From contig CACLEJ010000007.1 in assembly GCA_902605865.1 (NCBI GenBank), positions 1-50,690 on the forward strand: a DNA stretch of 50,690 nucleotides, written 5' to 3'. Both the position numbers and the translations under genes were made by a program. Position 1 is the first letter of the stretch. Each line of letters starts with the position of its first letter. Below, piece after piece: positions 13,701 to 21,231 of the stretch. The notes under the pieces were generated by a model, which worked only from the letters and a program-made list of their open reading frames with translations, was not told the DNA's origin and ran no database searches. Origin of the DNA: an uncultured Pelagibacteraceae bacterium. Its GTDB lineage: Bacteria > Pseudomonadota > Alphaproteobacteria > Pelagibacterales > Pelagibacteraceae.

Positions 13701-14171
13701 TTAATGGCATACAAAGATGAGTATGAAGTATCGCGATTAATGACAAATAAAAAATTCGTAGACGATGTAAATAAAAACTTTGAAGGTGACTTTAATTATA
13801 ATTTTTATTTAGCTCCTCCAATTTTTAGTAAAAAAAGCAAAGTTGATGGGAAATTGCAAAAAGTTAAATTTGGAGGATGGTTATTTAATGTGTTTAAACT
13901 ACTCTCTAAATTTAAATTTTTAAGAGGTACAAAGCTTGATCCATTCGGTTATTTAAATGAAAGAAAAAAAGAGAGAGAATTGATAAGAGATTACAAGCAA
14001 ACAATTACTGACATAGGAATAAAAATAAACAAATCAAACTATGAAACAGCAGTTAAAATAGCATCAGTGCCTGATCAAATCAGAGGTTTTGGACATGTTA
14101 AGGAAAAGAATATAAAAGAAGCTATAAACTATAGAACAGATTTACTAAATTCTTTTCATGAAAACACTTAG
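10752..14171 (+). CDS. Indolepyruvate ferredoxin oxidoreductase, fused single-chain type
   Basis: Oxidatively decarboxylates aryl (or branched) 2-oxo acids to acyl-CoA, passing electrons to ferredoxin. The 1139-residue chain fuses the pyrimidine-binding ThDP region (N-terminal), the ThDP diphosphate-binding region with HFCSGCPHNT (about residue 423) and MGDGTYIHSG (about 490), a [4Fe-4S] segment C628-E-G-C631-G-D-C634-(5)-C640, a gamma/PorG domain beginning MIAGIGGTGVVTIGA (about 714), and a C-terminal extension of the DUF6537 type. Starts with GTG; ATG overlap with the next gene is 14 bases. Aerobic bacteria use such fused enzymes in aromatic amino acid degradation. The preceding amino-acid oxidase suggests amino acid to oxo acid to acyl-CoA. 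Confidence 0.9.
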   Translation: MEIKLEDKYKLSKGTRFLTGAQALVRVPIVQARRDKQKKLNTACYISGYRGSPLGGYDQQILKNKKYLNENNIFFQPGINEELAATSLWGTQQVNLRKHDKYDGVFGIWYGKGPGVDRAGDALKHVNLAGTSKFGGVIALMGDDHICESSTTSHQSEFAMIDAMIPFFNPSGVQEILDYGIIGIELSRKSGCWVGIKCVHDNVSSGATVDLDENRLKLTDVLSDNYPSEGLNIRLKDTAQEKEYRLHHHKIKYVKEFCKLNSLNKLIFDSENPKVGIISTGKSFLDTKLGLEKIGINEDIANQVGIKFLKIAMPWPLEETIIEKFSENLEKIIVVEEKRSIIETQVKEILFNKNLNVKVVGKKDENNNDLFVSSGALDPGEIGLKISEIINYLNLPDKINNFSNELKSLKEKTNSNISLKRIPHFCSGCPHNTSTRIPEGSRAITGISCAYLVEHMERDNEGFSQMGSEGATWVGESVFSNTDHVFQNMGDGTYIHSGILSIRHAVAAKTKMTFKILYNDAVALTGGQALDGLPTVAQMSKQLEAEGVEEIAIITDEIEKYSDRGGFAGNSKIYDRKNIIDVQIELSKINGTTVIIYDQTCAAEKRRRRKKGILEEPKKKIFINKDLCEGCGDCGIQSNCVSIAPVETEYGRKRQIDQSSCNKDYTCVDGFCPSFVSLEGDIRLKKNYDDNLINKINSKIDDPILPQINKSFGIMIAGIGGTGVVTIGAVLATASQIDGKGSGVLDMTGLAQKGGAVKSFLRIFEKPEDVGAIRLSYGDTNLLLGFDLLVSNDLEIIKTLDKKISKLIINTDEIMPGDFTRDKNFYLPFDEMRNNLINIAGQENIKFISSNKITSKILGNSILSNMFNVGVAYQSGLIPISASSIEKAIELNGASVKDNINAFRFGRHYENLKEEVVDIIKDEPEVLEGFDEKYKNRFKFLEDYQNIKYAEKFGDLVSYARKIDKNIGNGSQFSTAVLKNYFKLMAYKDEYEVSRLMTNKKFVDDVNKNFEGDFNYNFYLAPPIFSKKSKVDGKLQKVKFGGWLFNVFKLLSKFKFLRGTKLDPFGYLNERKKERELIRDYKQTITDIGIKINKSNYETAVKIASVPDQIRGFGHVKEKNIKEAINYRTDLLNSFHENT

Positions 14172-15063
14172 CCCTTTATATTTAGCCTCTCTTTATTTGG
14201 TTTTAGCTTGTTTATTTTGGGCAGGCAACTTTATAGTAGGAAAAGCTGCAAGCATTATTGATATTCCTCCGATATCTTTAAATTTTTATAGATGGTTTTT
14301 GGCTTGGTTAGTTTTACTTCCGTTCACTTATAAAGAATTATTAAATAATAAAAAAATTATAATAGATAATATTTTTTTATTTTCATTGTTGGGAATTTTA
14401 GCTGTGACAGTTTTTAATTCAGCTCTTTTTTACTCACTCAGACATACCCAAGTTATTACTGGAGTACTTATGATTTCAACAGTACCAGTTATGATTATAT
14501 TATTTTCATCTTTACTTAGAATTGAGAAAACAAATTCATTTCAAATAATAGGAGTATTTCTCTCACTTACAGGTGTTTTGTTTATAATAACAAAAGCAAA
14601 TTTAAATAATTTATTAAATTTGTCTTTTAACAAAGGAGATATTTTTGCATTAATTGCAATGTTTGCATGGTCTCTTTATTCAGCTCTTTTGAAAAAAAAA
14701 GAATTTAATTTATCTCCTATTTCTCTATTACAGGTAGTTATTACTTTTGGAGTTATTTTTCTAATTCCTATGTATTTTATTGATTATAGTTTGGGTAGTG
14801 TAATTAAATTACAATCCTCTTTTTATTTAGTTTTATTCTATGTTGTTTTTTTCCCTGGTCTAATCTCATTTCTGTTTTGGATAAAAGGTGTAAAACTTAT
14901 TGGGGCTAATAGATCTGGAGTTTTTCTTCATTTGATGCCAATTTTAGGTGCAATAATGGCTATGATAATTTTCAATGAAAAAATTTTATTTTATCATTTC
15001 TTAGGTGCAATTTTTATAATTGCTGGTATTACAATCTCGAACAAAAAAACTCAAAATGCTTAA
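14158..15063 (+). CDS. EamA/DMT-family transporter
   Basis: Inner-membrane permease of the drug/metabolite transporter superfamily. The 301 residues form ten predicted helices arranged as two EamA repeats (about 10-145 and 155-295). Typical features are FWAGNFIVGKAA near residue 19, FYRWFLAWLVLLP, and the second-repeat ALIAMFAWSLYSALLKKK. Such proteins usually export small metabolites or amino acids; the substrate is unknown. Overlaps the preceding oxidoreductase by 14 bases and the following dehydrogenase by 8, so translation is probably coupled. Confidence 0.9.
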   Translation: MKTLSPLYLASLYLVLACLFWAGNFIVGKAASIIDIPPISLNFYRWFLAWLVLLPFTYKELLNNKKIIIDNIFLFSLLGILAVTVFNSALFYSLRHTQVITGVLMISTVPVMIILFSSLLRIEKTNSFQIIGVFLSLTGVLFIITKANLNNLLNLSFNKGDIFALIAMFAWSLYSALLKKKEFNLSPISLLQVVITFGVIFLIPMYFIDYSLGSVIKLQSSFYLVLFYVVFFPGLISFLFWIKGVKLIGANRSGVFLHLMPILGAIMAMIIFNEKILFYHFLGAIFIIAGITISNKKTQNA

Positions 15064-16006
15064 GGTAGCCATTTTAGACGATTATCAAAACGTTGCTCAA
15101 GAATTTATAGATTTGAAAAATCTTTCATCAAAGTATGATATTGAGATTTTTAGTGAATCTTTTGAAAATGAAGATGATACTATTGAAAAATTAAAAGAAT
15201 ATGAAGCTCTGCTTATCATGAGGGAGAGAACTATAATAAGTTCAAATCTCATTAAAAATTTAAAAAAATTAAAATATATTTCAACAAGCGGAATGAGAAA
15301 TAAAGCAATAGATCTAGAGGCAGCAAAGAAAGCAAAAATTATTGTTACTGGAACTGAAATTAATTCAAATCCAACATGCGAGTTAACATGGGCTTTAATC
15401 TTAGGCCTTGCAAGGAATATTAAAGTTGAGGTTGATAATATGTATCAAGGTTATTGGCAAACAACGGTAGGCATAGAATTAAAAGGTAAAATTTTAGGAG
15501 TTATTGGTTTAGGAAAAGTTGGATCTCAGGTTGCTAAAATAGCAAAAGCTTTTGGCATGCAAGTTATGGCATGGAGTGAAAATTTAAGTCTAGATAAGTG
15601 TAAAGAACTTGATGTTTTACCCTCTAGCAAAGAGGATCTTATTCAAAACTCTGACTTTATTTCAATTCATGTTCAGGGAGGTGCAAGATACAAGGATTGT
15701 ATAAAGCTTGCTGAATTTGATAAAATGAAAAAATCTGCATTTCTAATTAATACTTCAAGAGGTCCGATTGTAAACGAAGACGATTTAATTATAGCTTTGT
15801 CAACTAATATTATTGCTGGAGCTGGTATCGATGTTTATGATAAAGAACCTCTACCCAGTGGTCATAAATTGAGATTTGTGCCTAACGCACTTTTGCTTCC
15901 ACACGTAGGCTATGTCACAGCAGAAAATTATTCTATTTTCTATACACAAATGATCGAGAATTTAGAAGCCTGTGTTGCTGGTAAGCCTATTCGAGAAATA
16001 AAGTAA
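15056..16006 (+). CDS. D-isomer-specific 2-hydroxyacid dehydrogenase
   Basis: NAD(P)-dependent reductase/dehydrogenase interconverting 2-oxo and D-2-hydroxy acids. Starting at ATG 15056 (MLKVAILDDYQNVA) gives 316 residues and an 8-base overlap with the upstream gene. An upstream in-frame ATG at 15020 adds 12 residues unlike the family and increases the overlap, so it is rejected. Visible motifs are GVIGLGKVGSQVAKIAKAFGMQV (cofactor binding, about 146-168), TSRGPIVNEDDL (catalytic Arg), GIDVYDKEPLP (Glu) and LLPHVGYVT (His). Adjacent to an oxo-acid-handling enzyme set. Could act on phosphoglycerate-like, glyoxylate-like or aromatic oxo acids; the specific substrate is not visible. Confidence 0.88.
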   Translation: MLKVAILDDYQNVAQEFIDLKNLSSKYDIEIFSESFENEDDTIEKLKEYEALLIMRERTIISSNLIKNLKKLKYISTSGMRNKAIDLEAAKKAKIIVTGTEINSNPTCELTWALILGLARNIKVEVDNMYQGYWQTTVGIELKGKILGVIGLGKVGSQVAKIAKAFGMQVMAWSENLSLDKCKELDVLPSSKEDLIQNSDFISIHVQGGARYKDCIKLAEFDKMKKSAFLINTSRGPIVNEDDLIIALSTNIIAGAGIDVYDKEPLPSGHKLRFVPNALLLPHVGYVTAENYSIFYTQMIENLEACVAGKPIREIK

Positions 16007-16007
16007 A

Positions 16008-16913
16008 GTGGAATTACCAGTTGTAAATCACCCTGATTATGAAGCAAAAATTGGTGATGTTAATAAATTTCCAATTAAAAAGTTTGGTGAATTAGCAAGT
16101 TTTCTTAAAAAAGAAAAGGTAGTTAAGAAGTTTTATAAACCTGATCCATGCTCAGTAGATACTCTAAAAGAAGTTCACTCGGAGGAGTATATTTTAAAAA
16201 TTAAAAATAAAACATTAGAGCAAAGATTGATTAAAAAAATAGGTTTCCCTTTAGTTGATAGTGTGGTCAGAAGATCTTTAGTTGCAACAGGTGGAACCGT
16301 ATTGGCCTCTAAATTAGCAATTAATTATGGAATAGCTTGTAATACAGCTGGTGGAAGTCATCATGCTATTTATGACGAGGGAGCTGGTTTTTGTGTTTTT
16401 AATGATGTGGCTGTTGCTGCAAAATATCTTTTGAATAGAGGGTTGGCTAACAAAATCCTAATAGTTGATTTAGATGTTCATCAAGGTAATGGAAATTCAG
16501 AAATATTTAAAAATGAAAATAACGTTTTTACATTTAGTATGCACACAAAAGTGAATTATCCACCAATTAAATCAAAAAGTGATCTGGACATTGAGCTTGA
16601 ACAAAACATGGAAGATGATGAGTATTTAGATATTTTAAAAAAAAATTTAATTTTTCTAAACGATTTTAATTTCGATTTTGTTTTTTATATCGCAGGTGTT
16701 GACATTCACTTAGATGATAGATTAGGTAAGTTGTGCATTACTGATAAAGGAATTAATAAAAGAGACGAGATGGTTATTAAAAACTTTTTTACAAGAAGAG
16801 TTCCAATTTGTGGAGTTTTAGGAGGTGGTTACAATAAAGACTTTAAAAAACTTATTGAATTACATGCAAGTTTACATAAAAATTGTGCTAAATATTTAAA
16901 TGACAAAAAATAA
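16008..16913 (+). CDS. Histone deacetylase family protein (acetylpolyamine/acetoin-type amidohydrolase)
   Basis: Zinc amidohydrolase of the histone-deacetylase superfamily; bacterial members deacetylate small amines or protein lysines. The 301 residues carry NTAGGSHHAIYDEGAGFCVFNDVAVAA (the paired His of the charge relay, about residues 117-118), the zinc-binding VDLDVHQGNGN (about 154-164), and FYIAGVDIHLDD (third metal ligand Asp). GTG start, 1 base after the upstream stop; overlaps msrB by 14 bases. Short bacterial members like this resemble class IV (HDAC11-like) enzymes. Substrate unknown. Confidence 0.88.
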   Translation: MELPVVNHPDYEAKIGDVNKFPIKKFGELASFLKKEKVVKKFYKPDPCSVDTLKEVHSEEYILKIKNKTLEQRLIKKIGFPLVDSVVRRSLVATGGTVLASKLAINYGIACNTAGGSHHAIYDEGAGFCVFNDVAVAAKYLLNRGLANKILIVDLDVHQGNGNSEIFKNENNVFTFSMHTKVNYPPIKSKSDLDIELEQNMEDDEYLDILKKNLIFLNDFNFDFVFYIAGVDIHLDDRLGKLCITDKGINKRDEMVIKNFFTRRVPICGVLGGGYNKDFKKLIELHASLHKNCAKYLNDKK

Positions 16914-17268
16914 TCCAAATTTAACTCATCAACAAAATAAAGTATTATTTGAAGAAGCAACAGAGCCACCAGGTTCAAGCGAACTTAATTTTGAAAAGAG
17001 AGAGGGAAGTTATCATTGTGCAAACTGTGGAGTGAAATTGTTTGACTCTAATACAAAGTATGAAAGTGGCTCTGGCTGGCCATCATTTTATGAGTCTCTA
17101 CCTGATGCATTTGAAACTACAACAGATTATCATATCGGTTATGCCAGGACCGAGTACCATTGCAAGAATTGTGGAGGACATCACGGCCATATATTTGATG
17201 ATGGCCCGCAACCAACAGGAAAAAGATATTGTAATAATGGAGTTTGCTTAGTTTTTAAACCTAAATAA
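16900..17268 (+). CDS. msrB: Peptide methionine-R-sulfoxide reductase
   Basis: Reduces methionine-R-sulfoxide in oxidised proteins. The 122-residue domain has the structural zinc ligands C40-x-x-C43 and C88-x-x-C91, the GGHHGHIF motif and the catalytic cysteine in KRYCNNGVCL (Cys111). The position often occupied by a recycling cysteine (GCGWPSF in E. coli-type enzymes) reads SGSGWPSF here, while an extra Cys116 lies near the active site and might take over disulfide recycling (inference). Starts inside the end of the deacetylase gene. Confidence 0.95.
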   Translation: MTKNNPNLTHQQNKVLFEEATEPPGSSELNFEKREGSYHCANCGVKLFDSNTKYESGSGWPSFYESLPDAFETTTDYHIGYARTEYHCKNCGGHHGHIFDDGPQPTGKRYCNNGVCLVFKPK

Positions 17269-17281
17269 TTGATTTCAAATT

Positions 17282-18517
17282 ATGAGTATAATTGAAATAC
17301 AAAACAAGATCATGTCTGAAAAAATCAAGTTAAAAAATAAGTCGAAAAATTATTTAAGTAATTTTAAAAATATTGAGAAATATATCAAAAAAGAAGTTGA
17401 GTTAATTAAACGTTTTCAGAATTCGATTATCCCAGAAACAGAATTTAAAAATATTTTAATTGAAAATGAAAGGACTATTAATGAGAAAGTTCTGAAACGT
17501 GGTTGTGTAATAATTAGAAATGTTTTTAGTGAAAAAAAAATGAAAGATCTTAATAAAAATCTAGATCAATATGTTTTAGAAAATAATTATTTTGAAGATC
17601 AAAAAAAAAAAATAGGTATAGATAAATATTTCAGTGATCTCAAATCAGGGAAACCTCAAATTTTTGGATTGTATTGGTCCAAAGCACAATCAGAAATTAG
17701 ACACTCTCAAGAAATGGAAAAGGTTAAAAAATGGCTAAATAATCTTTGGAATTATAAGTATAAGGATAAAAGTGTTTTTGATCCAAATAAAGAACTTGTA
17801 TACGCGGATCGAGTAAGAAGAAGAGAACCAGGAGACGATACATTGGGATTATCACCACATTGTGATGCTGGATCGATTGAAAGATGGACTGATAATGCAT
17901 ATCAAAAAATTTATAATGACATTTTTTCAGATAATTTCGAAAATTATAATCCGTTTGATGCAAAATATAGAGACGAAACAATTGAATTTGAGTCACCTGC
18001 GGTAGCGCATGTATTTAGAACATTCCAAGGATGGACAGCCTTAACAGAGCAAGGTCCAAATGATGGAACTTTACAATTAATTCCTATCGCTAAAGGAATG
18101 GCATATGTTTTAACAAGAGCTTTACTAGATGATGTGCCTAAAAACGAGCTATGTGGTTCAAAAGCCGGGAAAGCTTTATCAATAAATGAAAAATATCATA
18201 GCTTATTGTTAGAAGGTTTAATTTCAATTCCAAAAATGTATCCGGGAGATACTATTTGGTGGCACCCCGACGTTGTGCATGCTGTTGAGGAAAAACATAT
18301 GGGTAAAACATATTCAAATGTTATTTATGTAGGAGCAACTCCATACTGTAAAAAAAATATTGATTACATAAAAAAACAATCGAAAAAATTTATTGAAGGT
18401 AAAAGTCCACCAGATTTTGCTGCTGAGGATTACGAAATTAATTATAAAGGAAGAATTAAAATTAATGATTTAAGTGAATTAGCAAAAAAACAATTAGGTT
18501 TAATAGATTGGAATTAA
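17282..18517 (+). CDS. DUF1479 family protein (YbiU-like, probable 2-oxoglutarate/Fe(II) oxygenase fold)
   Basis: Member of the DUF1479 family typified by E. coli YbiU, whose reaction is unknown. The 411 residues include the family stretch ADRVRRREPGDDTLGLSPHCDAG, giving a metal-binding-like H193-x-D195 pair, and a distal His in GDTIWWHPDVVHAVEEKH (His328 or His333, the latter preferred). This is the facial-triad layout of 2OG oxygenases. The first 70 residues are a lysine-rich helical region. A later ATG at 17312 could also start translation. Convergent with the glutaredoxin gene, whose 3' end is one base away. Confidence 0.85.
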   Translation: MSIIEIQNKIMSEKIKLKNKSKNYLSNFKNIEKYIKKEVELIKRFQNSIIPETEFKNILIENERTINEKVLKRGCVIIRNVFSEKKMKDLNKNLDQYVLENNYFEDQKKKIGIDKYFSDLKSGKPQIFGLYWSKAQSEIRHSQEMEKVKKWLNNLWNYKYKDKSVFDPNKELVYADRVRRREPGDDTLGLSPHCDAGSIERWTDNAYQKIYNDIFSDNFENYNPFDAKYRDETIEFESPAVAHVFRTFQGWTALTEQGPNDGTLQLIPIAKGMAYVLTRALLDDVPKNELCGSKAGKALSINEKYHSLLLEGLISIPKMYPGDTIWWHPDVVHAVEEKHMGKTYSNVIYVGATPYCKKNIDYIKKQSKKFIEGKSPPDFAAEDYEINYKGRIKINDLSELAKKQLGLIDWN

Positions 18518-18518
18518 T

Positions 18519-18773
18519 TTACTTTAAAGATGCTTCTAAAGTACCATTTTTTTCTAGGTCTCTAAGTTCTTGATAACCACCAATATGCTCATCGTTAAAA
18601 AAGATTTGAGGAATTGTACGTTTTCCATTTGCTTTTTTAATCATTTCATCTCTTAAATCTGGACCAGTTGATACATCAATCACTTTGTATTCAAGATTAT
18701 TTCTATTCAGTAATCTTTTTGCAGCATCACAAAAGGCGCACATCGGCCCTGAATACATAGTTATATTTTTCAT
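18519..18773 (-). CDS. grxC: Glutaredoxin 3
   Basis: Small dithiol glutaredoxin that reduces disulfides with glutathione. The 84 residues carry the active site C12-A-F-C15 (E. coli Grx3 has CPYC), the cis-proline loop RTIPQIFF and the glutathione-binding HIGGYQEL. Length is exactly normal. Transcribed leftward from the same side as the TIGR03643 gene, 28 bases apart, so the two probably share a transcript. Confidence 0.94.
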   Translation of the reverse strand: MKNITMYSGPMCAFCDAAKRLLNRNNLEYKVIDVSTGPDLRDEMIKKANGKRTIPQIFFNDEHIGGYQELRDLEKNGTLEASLK

Positions 18774-18801
18774 ACTTTAGATATAATTATATTTTGCTAA
18801 T

Positions 18802-19101
18802 TTACCAGTTAAGAATTTCATTTTTCTTAATTTTTACTCTTATTTGTTTTCTTGAATATTCAAATTTTTTTCTATGTTTAATACTTTGTGAATTTACTCT
18901 TTTTCTCCATAACCTAAAAGACGAGGGTTTAAGATTTCCTCTCATTATCTTGATAACTTCAGCTTCAGTTTTTCCTGTTTTTTTTTCTATTTCCTCAAAT
19001 GTAATTCTGTCAGCCCATGCTGCCCAGATAACCCAGTCTGGACTTCCTGGTTTTGGCTCAGGGTTTTTGACTTTAGTTGTAGGCCTGTGACTTTTTTTCA
19101 T
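18802..19101 (-). CDS. TIGR03643 / DUF2805 family protein
   Basis: Conserved small protein family of unknown role, common in marine proteobacteria. The 99 residues show the family pattern PDWVIWAAWADRITFEEIEKKTG, then EAEVIKIMRGNLKPSSFRLWRKRV and KHRKKF. The central part looks helix-turn-helix-like (residues 33-65) and the C-terminus is strongly basic, so nucleic-acid binding is possible, but this is inference. Lies upstream of grxC on the minus strand and is divergent from a LysE exporter gene. Confidence 0.8.
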   Translation of the reverse strand: MKKSHRPTTKVKNPEPKPGSPDWVIWAAWADRITFEEIEKKTGKTEAEVIKIMRGNLKPSSFRLWRKRVNSQSIKHRKKFEYSRKQIRVKIKKNEILNW

Positions 19102-19169
19102 AGATTTCTCAGTAAAACTCTAAATAAATCTTAATGCAAATTTTAATGCTTATGATAATATCACTAATA

Positions 19170-19216
19170 GATAGTCCTATCTAGCCATCTTTAGCTCCCG
19201 GTTTTTTAGGACTATC
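19170..19216. promoter_or_regulatory. Perfect 10-base inverted repeat between divergent genes
   Basis: GATAGTCCTA (19170-19179) and TAGGACTATC (19207-19216) are perfect inverted copies separated by 27 bases. They occupy the 120-base gap between the TIGR03643 gene and the lysE-type gene, ending 5 bases before the latter's ATG. The loop contains a less AT-rich stretch (AGCTCCCGG). There is no T run after it. It could be a paired operator half-site arrangement or a stem-loop in the lysE leader. Confidence 0.45.
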
Positions 19217-19221
19217 CTAAG

Positions 19222-19836
19222 ATGCTTCCTCTAAATTACTTCCTTTTTCTCCAAATAATTATCCTCATGTTTATAACCCCTGGAACACCTAGGATAGTAA
19301 TAATTTCATATTCAATGAATTATGGTGTTAAGAAATGCGTATGGACAGCATTAGGAGATGTTACTGCAAATATTATTCAAGCAACTCTTGTTATATTTGT
19401 TATTGGTTCATTTATTTCAGATAATCCTAAGTTGCTTAATACATTTAAGTGGGTTGGAATAGTTTATATTCTATATCTTGCTTATGATATTTATAAATCC
19501 CGACCAAAAAGTATAAATTCTGAAGAAAAATCTGAAAAAAGTTTTTTATCTTTTTATAAAGATGGCTTTTTAGTTGCTGGAACAAGTCCTAAAGCTTGGA
19601 TGTTTTTTCCATTTATTTTTCCACAATTTATTGATTTTAGCTCTAATTATGTTGTTCAATTTATTATTCTAATAACAACATATGTATTTTTAGATTTTTT
19701 ATCTTTAGTCGGTTACGCAATTCTAGCAAATAAAATGATTACTTGGGTTAAAGCTAACGCAAAAGTTATAAACACAATTTCTGCGTGCGTTTTAATAGTA
19801 ATAGCCGGCATAATTGCATTTATGCAACAATTTTAG
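19222..19836 (+). CDS. LysE/RhtB-family amino acid exporter
   Basis: Polytopic efflux permease for amino acids. The 204 residues begin with the family motif around LMFITPGTPRIVIISYSMNYGVKKC (about residues 14-38) and have about six helices, with TSPKAWMFFPFIFPQF in the second half matching the conserved NPKxxLFF region. The start is the ATG immediately after the inverted repeat. Precedes an amino-acid ABC importer operon by 93 bases. Substrate unknown. Confidence 0.88.
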   Translation: MLPLNYFLFLQIIILMFITPGTPRIVIISYSMNYGVKKCVWTALGDVTANIIQATLVIFVIGSFISDNPKLLNTFKWVGIVYILYLAYDIYKSRPKSINSEEKSEKSFLSFYKDGFLVAGTSPKAWMFFPFIFPQFIDFSSNYVVQFIILITTYVFLDFLSLVGYAILANKMITWVKANAKVINTISACVLIVIAGIIAFMQQF

Positions 19837-19860
19837 GCGTTAATGCGATACTACTGTTAC

Positions 19861-19890
19861 TTGCAAAAAAATTAATTTCTTAGTTAAATA
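19861..19890 (+). promoter_or_regulatory. Probable sigma-70 promoter of the first ABC importer operon
   Basis: TTGCAA (19861-19866) and TAAATA (19885-19890) with an 18-base spacer lie about 40 bases before the binding-protein gene. Between them and the gene is a TTAATTAATTAA palindromic AT stretch. A strong ribosome site GAGGAGA (19920-19926) precedes the ATG at 19930, consistent with high expression of a binding protein. Confidence 0.4.
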
Positions 19891-19929
19891 AGGTTTAAAT
19901 TAATTAATTAATAATAAAAGAGGAGATAA

Positions 19930-21168
19930 ATGAAAATTAAAAACATTATAGTTACATTTGTTTCTGCAATAGCAATTTTATTCTCAACATCAGTTGTTTC
20001 TTTAGCAAAAGTTGTTGGTGATAAAATTATATTAGGTGCTGCAATTTCTTTAACTGGAAAATATTCATCTAATGGTGTTCATACTCAAAACGGTTACAAC
20101 ATGGCCGTCGACAGAATTAACAGCATGGGTGGTGTTAAAGTTGGAGGAAAAACTTACATGTTTGACATTATCTACTACGATGATGAATCAAACCCTAAAA
20201 GAGCAGCGCAACTTGCAGAAAGATTGATTTCACAAGATGGTGTTGAGTTTATGCTTGGACCTTACAGTTCAGGTTTAACTAAAGCAATTGCACCTGTAAC
20301 TGAGAAATATGGTGTCCCAATGGTAGAAGCTAATGGTGCATCAAGATCTTTGTTTACAAAAGGTTACAAATATTTATTTGCGGTGCTAGCGCCAGCAAAC
20401 TTATATTTGGATGTTGCAATCAGAACAGCAGTTGAGCTTAATGGTGGAAAAGGTGTAAGAATTGCACAAGCTTTTGAGCAAGATGCATTCTCACAGGACG
20501 TTAGATTGGGTATTTTAGATGCTGCAAAAGAAACAGGATCAAAAATTATAATCGATGACAAACTTCCAAAAGAGCTTAATGATATGGCGGCAACTTTAGC
20601 AAAAGTTAAAGCAACTAAACCCGATGTTCTTGTTGTTTCAGGACATACAAAAGGTGCTTTAACAGCCATTAGACAAATTGCTGAAATGAAAGTTGATGTT
20701 CCAATGTTAGCAATGACACACTGTGATGCCGCTAAATTGTCTAAGCAACATGGTGCAAATTCACAATACGCTTTGTGTGCTTCTCAATGGCATAAAACAT
20801 TAACATATAAAGATGATTTCTTTACTGATGGTATGACTTATGATGCAGACTTTACAAAAGAGTTTGGTTATGCACCACCATACCAAGCAGCAGAATCTTC
20901 TGCGGCTTTGTTAGTGTTTAAAGATGCTTTTGAAAGAGCAGGATCTTTTGATCAAAAGAAAGTTAGAGATGCTCTTGCTGCTACTAACATGCAAACTTTT
21001 TATGGAAACATAAAATTTGCTGAAGGTGGTCAAAACGTTGATAAGCCAATGGTATTATTTCAAGTTATGTGTGATGATGCAGGAAAATGTGAAAATAAAG
21101 TTGTAGCTCCGTTAAAATGGGCTTCAGCGGAATTAATTCACCCAATTCCTAAGTGGTCAGACAGATAA
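19930..21168 (+). CDS. Branched-chain-amino-acid-type ABC transporter, periplasmic binding protein
   Basis: Type I periplasmic binding protein (LivJ-like, Peripla_BP_6) that captures substrate for the permease encoded downstream. The 412 residues start with a Sec signal peptide (hydrophobic core about residues 7-24, cleavage probably near SLAKVVG), followed by KIILGAAISLTGKYSSNGVHTQNGY, the typical first lobe. MLGPYSSGLTKAIAPVTEKYGVPMVE is a ligand-site region. Strong ribosome site, and a terminator-like hairpin immediately after the gene. Ligand is not assignable: amino acids are most likely, but amides and other small organics are bound by the same family. Confidence 0.9.
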   Translation: MKIKNIIVTFVSAIAILFSTSVVSLAKVVGDKIILGAAISLTGKYSSNGVHTQNGYNMAVDRINSMGGVKVGGKTYMFDIIYYDDESNPKRAAQLAERLISQDGVEFMLGPYSSGLTKAIAPVTEKYGVPMVEANGASRSLFTKGYKYLFAVLAPANLYLDVAIRTAVELNGGKGVRIAQAFEQDAFSQDVRLGILDAAKETGSKIIIDDKLPKELNDMAATLAKVKATKPDVLVVSGHTKGALTAIRQIAEMKVDVPMLAMTHCDAAKLSKQHGANSQYALCASQWHKTLTYKDDFFTDGMTYDADFTKEFGYAPPYQAAESSAALLVFKDAFERAGSFDQKKVRDALAATNMQTFYGNIKFAEGGQNVDKPMVLFQVMCDDAGKCENKVVAPLKWASAELIHPIPKWSDR

Positions 21169-21181
21169 TATAAAAAAGAAT

Positions 21182-21213
21182 AAAAGCCCCCTAGCATTAG
21201 GGGGCTTTTTTTT
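21182..21213 (+). terminator. Rho-independent (probably partial) terminator after the binding-protein gene
   Basis: AAGCCCCCTA and TAGGGGGCTT form a perfect GC-rich stem around the tetraloop GCAT, followed by eight T residues (21206-21213). It lies 14 bases after the binding-protein stop and 19 bases before the permease ATG. With no obvious new promoter after it, leaky termination would give much more binding-protein mRNA than permease mRNA. Confidence 0.9.
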
Positions 21214-21231
21214 ATAAGCATTTAAAAATTT

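Noticed and set aside
15020..15055. Longer start for the 2-hydroxyacid dehydrogenase
   Set aside because: The extra 12 residues are translated from the transporter's 3' end in another frame and do not resemble the family N-terminus; ATG 15056 does.
18794..19090. Plus-strand hydrophobic open frame over the TIGR03643 gene
   Set aside because: The minus-strand protein matches a known conserved family; the plus-strand product has no motif.
19895..19912. TTAATTAATTAAT repeat before the binding-protein gene
   Set aside because: Short low-complexity AT sequence; reported only as part of the promoter region, not as a functional repeat.
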